Source: Streptomyces jumonjinensis
Lineage (GTDB): Bacteria > Actinomycetota > Actinomycetes > Streptomycetales > Streptomycetaceae
Length of the DNA stretch: 64,000 nt
Direction: 5' to 3'
Assembly (NCBI RefSeq): GCF_009600885.1
Contig: NZ_VCLA01000170.1
Location: 215,603-279,602, forward strand
Numbering within the stretch: the first letter of the stretch is position 1; each line of letters opens with the position of its first letter. The position numbers and the translations under genes are program-made. Under the pieces are notes generated by a model, which saw only the letters and a list, made by a program, of their open reading frames with translations, did no database searches and had not been told where the DNA came from. Below, piece after piece: positions 58,295 through 64,000 of the stretch.

Positions 58295-59719
58295 TCAGTG
58301 GTGGAAGGCCGTGGCCGCCGCCCTGTCCCCGGCCAGGGGGTGCTGCTGGCGGCGCAGTTCGGGGAGGAGCTGCTCCAGGTCCTCCATCAGCAGGGCCGCC
58401 AGATCGGCGGAGAAGCCGTTGCGGCAGACCACCCGGAGTACGGAGAGGTCCTCCCGGTTCTTCGGGAAGGTGTAGGCGGGCACCAGCCAGCCCTGTTCGC
58501 GCAGCCGCCGGGAGACGTCGAAGACATCGAAGGCGGTGACCCCGGGGGCGGTGGTGAGGGCGAAGACGGGCAGCTGGTCGCCGTGGGTGAGCAGCCGGAA
58601 GTCCCCGAGGGCCGCGAACTTCTCCGCGAGGCCCATGGCCACATCCCGTGAGGTCTGCTGGACGGCCCGGTAGCCGTCCCGCCCGAGCCGCAGAAAGGTG
58701 TAGTACTGCGCGACGACCTGGGCTCCGGGCCGGGAGAAGTTGAGGGCGAAGGTGGGCATGTCGCCGCCCAGATAGTTGACCCGGAAGACCAGCTCATCGG
58801 GGAGCTCCGCCGCCGTCCGCCACAGCGCCCAGCCCACCCCGGGATAGACCAGACCGTACTTGTGCCCGGAGGTGTTGACCGAGGAGACGCGCGGCAGCCG
58901 GAAGTCCCAGACGAGCTCCTCGTCCACGAAGGGCGCGACCATCGCGCCGGACGCCCCGTCGACATGGACGGGGACGTCGAGCCCGGTGCGTTCCTGGAGC
59001 GCGTCGAGGGCCGCGCAGATCTCGGCGACCGGTTCGTACGACCCGTCGAAGGTCGAGCCGAGCACCGTGACGACGCCGATGGTGTTCTCGTCGCAGAGTT
59101 CGGCGGCGGCCTGCGGATCGAGATGGAAGCGCTCGCCCTCCATCGGTACGAGCCGGGCCTCGACCTCCCAGAAGGTGCAGAACTTCTCCCAGCAGACCTG
59201 CACATTGACGCCCATGACGAGATTCGGCCGCGCGCTCGCCGGATAGCGGTCGGCGTTGCGCCGGGCCCAGCGCCGTTTGAGAGCCATGCCGGCCAGCATG
59301 CACGCCTCGCTGGAGCCGGTGGTGGAGCAGCCGACGGCGGCGGCGGGGTCCGGGGCGTTCCACAGGTCGGCGAGCATGGCCACGCACCGGCGTTCCAGCT
59401 CGGCGGTGCGCGGATACTCGTCCTTGTCGATCATGTTCTTGTCCTGGCACTCGCCCATGAGGACCCCGGCCTGCGGCTCCATCCAGGTGGTGACGAAGGT
59501 GGCGAGATTCAGACGGGAGTTGCCGTCGAGCATCAGTTCGTCATGGACGAGCCGGTACGCGGTCCTGGGCGGCATCGGGCCGTCCGGCAGCCGGTGGGTG
59601 GGCGGCGCGGAGGTCATTCCGCCGATCGGGTCGGCCTCCCCGTAGAAGGGGTTGAGGGAGAGCCGGCGCAGTTCGTCGGAGGCGCTCTGGGCGCTTTCCG
59701 ATCCCCGGTGGAGTGGCAT
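58295..59719 (-). CDS. gadB: Glutamate decarboxylase
   Basis: A 474-aa PLP enzyme converting glutamate to GABA and CO2 with uptake of a proton. NLATFVTTWMEPQAGVLMGE, DKDEYPRTAELERRCVAMLA and GCSTTGSSEACMLAGMALK are typical. The PLP lysine is in NTSGHKYGLVYPGVGW (about residue 287), and HVDGASGAMVAPFVD supplies the ring-binding residues. The length and motifs match bacterial GadA/GadB. The ATG at 59719 has no strong site. No antiporter gene lies next to it, so a role in acid resistance is not evident from context. Confidence 0.94.
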   Translation of the reverse strand: MPLHRGSESAQSASDELRRLSLNPFYGEADPIGGMTSAPPTHRLPDGPMPPRTAYRLVHDELMLDGNSRLNLATFVTTWMEPQAGVLMGECQDKNMIDKDEYPRTAELERRCVAMLADLWNAPDPAAAVGCSTTGSSEACMLAGMALKRRWARRNADRYPASARPNLVMGVNVQVCWEKFCTFWEVEARLVPMEGERFHLDPQAAAELCDENTIGVVTVLGSTFDGSYEPVAEICAALDALQERTGLDVPVHVDGASGAMVAPFVDEELVWDFRLPRVSSVNTSGHKYGLVYPGVGWALWRTAAELPDELVFRVNYLGGDMPTFALNFSRPGAQVVAQYYTFLRLGRDGYRAVQQTSRDVAMGLAEKFAALGDFRLLTHGDQLPVFALTTAPGVTAFDVFDVSRRLREQGWLVPAYTFPKNREDLSVLRVVCRNGFSADLAALLMEDLEQLLPELRRQQHPLAGDRAAATAFHH

Positions 59720-59888
59720 CCGCTCTCGCCGCCTTCCGCGTACGGGGCATCGCCCCGGGTTTCAGGGTCATATGGATGGCCGGGACCCGCAACGCGGACG
59801 GGCCGTCCGGGGTGAACCGGGCGGCGCGGGGCTCAGGGGTCTCGGATGCGGTGTGGAGGTGTGCGGTGTGCGGTGTGCAGTGCGCGTC

Positions 59889-59936
59889 GTACGGCATACG
59901 GCATACGGCATACGGCATACGGCATACGGCGTACGG
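59889..59936. repeat. 7-bp tandem repeat CATACGG
   Basis: CATACGG repeats five times perfectly in register with degenerate flanking units (GTACGGC), just downstream of the YbjQ stop codon. Confidence 0.75.
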
Positions 59937-59946
59937 TGTGCGGGCC

Positions 59947-60315
59947 TCAGGCGCGCGGGGCGATCAGCACCGCCGTACCGTACGCGCACACCTCGGTGCC
60001 CACGTCCGCCGCCTCCGTCACATCGAAACGGAACATCAGCACCGCGTTCGCGCCCCGGGCACGGGCCTGTTCGACCAGGCGGTCCATCGCCTGGTTGCGG
60101 GTCTCCACCAAGGTCTTGGTGAGGCCCTTGAGTTCGCCGCCGATCATCGACTTGAGCCCGGCGCCGATCTGGCTGCCCAGATGGCGGGAGCGGACCGTGA
60201 GGCCGAAGACCTCGCCGATGACCCGTTCGACCCGGTAGCCGGGAACGTCGTTGGTCGTGACCACCAGAACGTCCGCGTGCGGGCCTTGCCCACCGCCGTA
60301 GTCCTCGATGCCCAT
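59947..60315 (-). CDS. YbjQ/UPF0145 family protein
   Basis: A 122-aa protein of the YbjQ (heavy-metal-binding-like) family. VLVVTTNDVPGYRVERVIGE and RSRHLGSQIGAGLKSMIGGE, then ARARGANAVLMFRFDV, match the family closely, and the pentameric fold is known only structurally. The ATG at 60315 follows AGGAGGAAGG. It is divergent from the DedA gene. The cellular role is unclear. Confidence 0.9.
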   Translation of the reverse strand: MGIEDYGGGQGPHADVLVVTTNDVPGYRVERVIGEVFGLTVRSRHLGSQIGAGLKSMIGGELKGLTKTLVETRNQAMDRLVEQARARGANAVLMFRFDVTEAADVGTEVCAYGTAVLIAPRA

Positions 60316-60457
60316 CTTCGTCCGCCTTCCTCCTGAAGCCTTCGGGAGACAGCTTTGTCCCAGGGCGCGCGCAGTGCATCCTGAGGGGACCGGCGACCGC
60401 CGAGAGCGGTTCGCGGTTCGCCGTTCGACCGATCTACGACTCAGGAGCACGGACCTC

Positions 60458-61159
60458 GTGACTACCCTTGCGCTCGGACCGAGCTGGCTGGACCCCGACT
60501 ATCTGATCGGCACCTTCGGGCTCATCGGGGTCCTGGTCATCGTCTTCGCCGAGTCCGGACTGCTCATCGGGTTCTTTCTGCCGGGCGACTCGCTGCTGTT
60601 CACCACCGGCCTGCTGGTGACTACCGGAAAGCTGGACGATCTGCCCCTGTGGGCGGTGTGCTCCCTGATCGTGCTGGCGGCCGTCGTCGGCGACCAGGTC
60701 GGCTATCTCTTCGGCCGCAAGGTCGGTCCCGCGCTCTTCAAGCGCCCGGACTCCCGCTTCTTCAAGCAGGAGAACGTGGAGAAAGCGCACGACTTCTTCG
60801 AGAAGTACGGCCCCAAGTCGCTGGTCCTGGCGCGCTTCGTGCCCATCGTCCGGACGTTCACGCCGATCATCGCCGGTGTCAGCCGGATGAACTACCGGTC
60901 GTTCATCATCTTCAACGTCATCGGCGGGGTGCTGTGGGGCGCGGGGGTCACCCTGCTGGGCGCCGCCCTCGGCAAGATCGCGTTCGTGCATGAGCACATC
61001 GAGAAGATCCTCATCCTCATCGTGCTGCTCTCGGTGCTGCCGATCATCATCGAGGTGCTCAGGGCCCGCTCGCAGGGCAAGAAGGAAGCGGCCCGGAGCG
61101 GCGGGGCGGACAGCGACCCGACCCCGCCGGCGCAGCGCGGACGGCACGCCAAGCGCTGA
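60458..61159 (+). CDS. DedA family membrane protein
   Basis: A 233-aa integral membrane protein of the DedA (SNARE-associated) family, flippases for undecaprenyl phosphate or phospholipids. FAESGLLIGFFLPGDSLLFT, AVVGDQVGYLFGRKVGP and LARFVPIVRTFTPIIAGVSR, with the essential arginines, are all present. The C-terminal tail is basic and cytoplasmic. The GTG at 60458 follows AGGAG at a slightly long spacing. Confidence 0.93.
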   Translation: MTTLALGPSWLDPDYLIGTFGLIGVLVIVFAESGLLIGFFLPGDSLLFTTGLLVTTGKLDDLPLWAVCSLIVLAAVVGDQVGYLFGRKVGPALFKRPDSRFFKQENVEKAHDFFEKYGPKSLVLARFVPIVRTFTPIIAGVSRMNYRSFIIFNVIGGVLWGAGVTLLGAALGKIAFVHEHIEKILILIVLLSVLPIIIEVLRARSQGKKEAARSGGADSDPTPPAQRGRHAKR

Positions 61160-61263
61160 GCGGCCTCCACTCCCGGAAGAGCCGAAGAAGAAGCCCTGAG
61201 AGAGCCCCGGTCAGGCCAGCAGGCCAGCCGCCGGCAGGCTCCCCGGGGCCTTCCCGAAGGTTC

Positions 61264-63033
61264 TCAGAAACCTCTGGTGCGCTTCGCCGCCCGGCGCGGT
61301 TCCCCCGAGGGCGCCGCGCCGCCCGGCACCCCGATGAACAGCCGGGCCGTCTCGCCTCCCAGGTTGACCCCGATCGCGATGGCCAGCGCCAGCGCGGACG
61401 CCTTGGAGAGCGAGGCGAGCCCCGCGTTCAGATCGCCCTGCGCTATCGCCAGCAGCCCGAAGTAGGTCGCGCTGCCCGGCAGCAGCGGCCCGATCGCCGC
61501 CGTGACATACGGCAGCGCCGAGGCGAAGTGGTAGCGCGAGAGCATCTGCCCGAAGAGGCCCACCAGACCCGCCGCCGCCGCGGTCGCAGCCACCGGCTCG
61601 ACGTCCGCGGTATTGGCGAGCGCGCCGTAGACCGTCCAGGCGACACCGCCGTTCAGGGTCACCAGCCATACCGTCTCCCGCTCCTGCTGGAGCAGTACGG
61701 CGAAACAGAGCGAGAGCCCCATGGCGGCCAGCAGCTGGGTCAACGGTCGCTCCACCGCCTGCACCGCGGTCTCCGGGGTGAGGACCGCGCCGAGGGTGAC
61801 CCCCAGATAGAGCACGGTCAGCACGCCGATGACGATGCCGACGATCAGATAGCCGACTTCGAGGAGCCGGGCCGCCGCGGTGATGTAGAAGCCGGTCAGA
61901 CCGTCCTGGACGCCCGCGACCAGCGCCCGCCCCGGGATCAGCGCGAAGAGCCCGCCGGTGATCACCGCGGAGGCGCGTACGTCCAGCGGTGAGAGGACCA
62001 GCGCCACACCCATCGCCGCGGGAGGCATCGCCGCCGCCACGAACTGGTAGAACTCCGGCAGCCCGCGGCCCGCGCAGAGCCAGGCCAGCCGGTCGCCGAG
62101 CATGGCGCTGATCGCCGCCGCCAGGAACACCAGCACATCGCCGCCGACCAGCACCGAGGCCGAACCGGCCAGCAGCCCGCCGGCCGCCGTGAGCGCCCAG
62201 CCGGGGTAGGGGTGCCGGTTGCGGCGCATCTCCGCCAGCCGGCGGTAGGCGTCCTCCAGCGAGACCCCGGTCTCGGGGGTGCTGATGTCGTGGACCAGCC
62301 GGTAGACCGCCGCCAGCCGGGTGTAGTCGGTGCCCCGACGGCGTACGGTCCGGTTCGCCGTCACCGGGTCGTCCACCAGCGAGGGCTGGTACGTGATCGA
62401 CAGCAGGGTGAAGGTCACGGTCGGCTCGCAGCGGTCCAGCCCGTAGGAGCGGGAGATCGCGAACATCGCGGCTTCGACGTCCTCGGCGCCCTCGCCGCCC
62501 GCGAGCAGCAGTTCGCCGATACGCAGGGTCAGGTCGAGGACCCGGGGCACGGCCGGGCCGCCCTCTTCGGGCTTCTGCACCGCCTCGGGCACCGGGCGCT
62601 CGCCCACCGGCATCCGCAGCATGGTCCGCATCCGGTCCTGCCAGGGCGCCTCCTTGGTCAGCCGGACCGTGGGCAGGCCCTGCGCGGGGGTGAAGGCGGG
62701 CGGGGAGTGGCGGGCGCTGTAGGTGCTGGGCGGGGCGAAGGCGGAACCTTCCTGCTCGGGCGGGGCCTCGGGAGCGGCGCCCGGCGGGAGGGCGAACTCG
62801 GACGTCGGCTGGTCCTCTTCGACGGCCTCGGGAGGCTCGACTCCGGCCGGCGCGGTGAAGGCGCTGCGGGTCTCCTCGGACGGCGGCCTGCGGTCCTCCG
62901 GGGCGGGGCCCGGCGGAAGCTTGGGCTGCTGGGGGCGCACGAGGCCCCCGGGGGTCTCCGGCTCCCCGGACTCCCCGGCGGGCTCCTGGTCCTCCGGCTC
63001 CCGGTCTTCCGGAACCTCCGGTTCCGCCACCAC
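61264..63033 (-). CDS. ThrE-type threonine/serine exporter
   Basis: A 589-aa membrane protein. The first 130 residues are Pro/Glu-rich and disordered. The ThrE catalytic-like domain follows (RVLDLTLRIGELLLAGGEGA, and MFAISRSYGLDRCEPTVTFT), then about ten membrane helices in two groups (ThrE and ThrE_2), including GLFALIPGRALVAGVQDGLT and TAAIGPLLPGSATYFGLLAI. ThrE of Corynebacterium exports threonine and serine. The GTG at 63033 follows GGGAGCGAGGG. It converges with the DedA gene. Confidence 0.92.
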   Translation of the reverse strand: MVAEPEVPEDREPEDQEPAGESGEPETPGGLVRPQQPKLPPGPAPEDRRPPSEETRSAFTAPAGVEPPEAVEEDQPTSEFALPPGAAPEAPPEQEGSAFAPPSTYSARHSPPAFTPAQGLPTVRLTKEAPWQDRMRTMLRMPVGERPVPEAVQKPEEGGPAVPRVLDLTLRIGELLLAGGEGAEDVEAAMFAISRSYGLDRCEPTVTFTLLSITYQPSLVDDPVTANRTVRRRGTDYTRLAAVYRLVHDISTPETGVSLEDAYRRLAEMRRNRHPYPGWALTAAGGLLAGSASVLVGGDVLVFLAAAISAMLGDRLAWLCAGRGLPEFYQFVAAAMPPAAMGVALVLSPLDVRASAVITGGLFALIPGRALVAGVQDGLTGFYITAAARLLEVGYLIVGIVIGVLTVLYLGVTLGAVLTPETAVQAVERPLTQLLAAMGLSLCFAVLLQQERETVWLVTLNGGVAWTVYGALANTADVEPVAATAAAAGLVGLFGQMLSRYHFASALPYVTAAIGPLLPGSATYFGLLAIAQGDLNAGLASLSKASALALAIAIGVNLGGETARLFIGVPGGAAPSGEPRRAAKRTRGF

Positions 63034-63124
63034 GTGCTGCCCTCGCTCCCTCTCGTGTCGCCGGTGTCAGCTCAGTATGTGCGTGGACATGGCGACGTAC
63101 GACTCCGGGATCTTCTGCCCCACG

Positions 63125-63167
63125 CACCGCGGGCGGGACACCTGTGAAAGGTGTCCCGCCCGCGGTG
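63125..63167 (-). terminator. Terminator hairpin of ppa
   Basis: A perfect 19-base stem (63125-63143 with 63149-63167) and loop GTGAA, 36 bases after the ppa stop on the minus strand. Confidence 0.8.
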
Positions 63168-63202
63168 GACCGCTGATGCCGCTGAAATGCCGCCGGGTGG
63201 CG

Positions 63203-63697
63203 TCAGTGCGCGCCGCCCTGCGCCTCCAGGCGCTTGTAGGAGGCCTCGATCTCGGCCTCGGCCTCGCTGCGGCCGACCCAGTTCGCGCCCTCGACCGACT
63301 TGCCGGGCTCCAGGTCCTTGTAGACCTCGAAGAAGTGCTGGATCTCCAGGCGGTCGAACTCGGAGACATGGTGGATGTCCCGCAGGTGCTCCACACGCGG
63401 GTCCGAAGCCGGAACGCAGAGCAGCTTGTCGTCGCCGCCCGCCTCGTCGGTCATCCGGAACATGCCGATGGCACGGCACTTGATCAGGCATCCGGGGAAG
63501 GTCGGCTCATCGAGGATGACCAGGGCGTCCAGCGGGTCGCCGTCCTCACCCAGGGTGTTCTCGACAAAGCCGTAGTCGGCCGGGTAGCTGGTCGAGGTGA
63601 AGAGTCGACGGTCCAGACGGATGCGACCCGTCTCGTGGTCCACCTCGTACTTGTTCCGCGAACCCTTCGGGATCTCGATGGTGACGTCGAACTCCAC
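63203..63697 (-). CDS. ppa: Inorganic pyrophosphatase
   Basis: A 164-aa family I pyrophosphatase that hydrolyses PPi to phosphate and pulls biosynthetic reactions forward. VEFDVTIEIPKGSRNKYEVD is the classical start, YPADYGFVENTLGEDGDPLD contains the signature aspartates, and VPASDPRVEHLRDIHH follows. The GTG at 63697 has GGAGG directly upstream, while the longer frame lacks similarity. The gene is divergent from the PBP-like gene at 63881. Confidence 0.96.
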   Translation of the reverse strand: MEFDVTIEIPKGSRNKYEVDHETGRIRLDRRLFTSTSYPADYGFVENTLGEDGDPLDALVILDEPTFPGCLIKCRAIGMFRMTDEAGGDDKLLCVPASDPRVEHLRDIHHVSEFDRLEIQHFFEVYKDLEPGKSVEGANWVGRSEAEAEIEASYKRLEAQGGAH

Positions 63698-63880
63698 GGG
63701 TGGCTCCTCCATGATCAACACATACATCCGGTGGTGCTGTGTCCTTCCGGGAGCAATCCCCGGACCCCCGGTCGAATGGTCGCTGGCGGCGACCGGGGTG
63801 CCGTGCACACGGCAAGACGCAGTTCTGGTGATTAAGTGTCTCTCACGCAGGTGTGTGATCGCGAAAGGGGCTGGTGCAAG

Positions 63881-64000
63881 GTGCCTGTGATCAGAACGTG
63901 GCAGCTCACAGCGGGCGCGACGGCCGTGGGACTGGCACTCGCCGCCGGGGCGGTGGCCGTGGCCGGCCCCTGGGATTCCGGCCAGCGCAGAGCCGAACGG
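63881..64000 (+). CDS. dacB: D-alanyl-D-alanine carboxypeptidase/endopeptidase-like protein (3' partial)
   Basis: Only the first 40 codons lie in the window. They read VPVIRTWQLTAGATAVGLAL followed by AAGAVAVAGPWDSGQ, a signal-anchor-like hydrophobic N-terminus. The call as a PBP4-type (DacB) cell-wall hydrolase rests on its position next to ppa, where that gene is usual in Streptomyces, and on the signal sequence; no catalytic motif is visible. The GTG follows AAAGGGG. Confidence 0.6.
   Translation, partial: MPVIRTWQLTAGATAVGLALAAGAVAVAGPWDSGQRRAER

Noticed and set aside
1..64000. CRISPR arrays and rRNA genes
   Set aside because: The tandem repeats have no spacer structure, and no rRNA-like sequence was noticed on either strand.

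Overview
The window is high-GC actinobacterial chromosome, almost certainly Streptomyces. Grounds: strong G/C bias at third codon positions, many GTG starts, an MFS-like domain fused to thymidylate kinase beside holB, a DUF397/XRE-DUF5753/HATPase regulatory trio, and a window that ends in ppa followed by a penicillin-binding-protein-type gene.

Layout. (1) 1-7276: tmk fusion (5' end outside the window), holB, a secreted alpha/beta-hydrolase lipoprotein and a DHA2-type MFS exporter. (2) 7474-7547: tRNA-Thr(CGT). (3) 7506-30414: an integrated island of about 22.9 kb bounded by a perfect 86-bp direct repeat. The left copy is the 3' part of the intact tRNA-Thr gene with its terminator; the right copy is a tRNA fragment. 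Remnants of a probable relaxase lie at the left end and no intact integrase is seen, so the element looks immobilised. Its cargo falls in two blocks. The first, 8.5-19.7 kb, is an FxLD-type lanthipeptide cluster: a 59-aa precursor, LanB, LanC, a SpaB_C-like domain fused to a PIMT-like methyltransferase, a helical-repeat accessory protein, an anti-sigma-like kinase, an HTH/repeat regulator, a GNAT enzyme and a Nudix hydrolase. The second, 20.0-30.1 kb, is a translationally coupled defence block: two different hsdM genes, hsdS, hsdR, then a DUF262 protein coupled to an OLD-like ATPase/TOPRIM protein. Codon use in this second block is visibly less G/C-biased than in the flanks.

(4) 30.8-44.7 kb: a redox and regulator array. 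AraC/GyrI-type, TetR and flavoenzyme genes (quinone oxidoreductase, two luciferase-like enzymes, OYE-type reductase, flavin reductase, WrbA) alternate, and several TetR genes face their targets across clear palindromic operators. A PLP-dependent dehydratase and a small membrane protein follow. (5) 45.3-52 kb: an actinobacterial family-A DNA polymerase, a NodL/Maa-type acetyltransferase, a DUF2786 protein and a FUSC transporter. (6) 52.2-54.5 kb: DUF397, HATPase and XRE-DUF5753 genes. (7) 54.6-64 kb: aldehyde dehydrogenase, DinB-like protein, VOC protein facing PadR, glutamate decarboxylase, YbjQ, DedA, a ThrE-type exporter, inorganic pyrophosphatase and the first codons of a D-Ala-D-Ala carboxypeptidase-like gene.

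The most unusual points are the FxLD cluster with its fused SpaB_C-methyltransferase carrying an internal ribosome-binding site, the tandem non-identical HsdM subunits, and the coupled DUF262/OLD-like pair directly behind hsdR, which is a candidate defence module. No search could be run; family names rest on motifs read from the translations.
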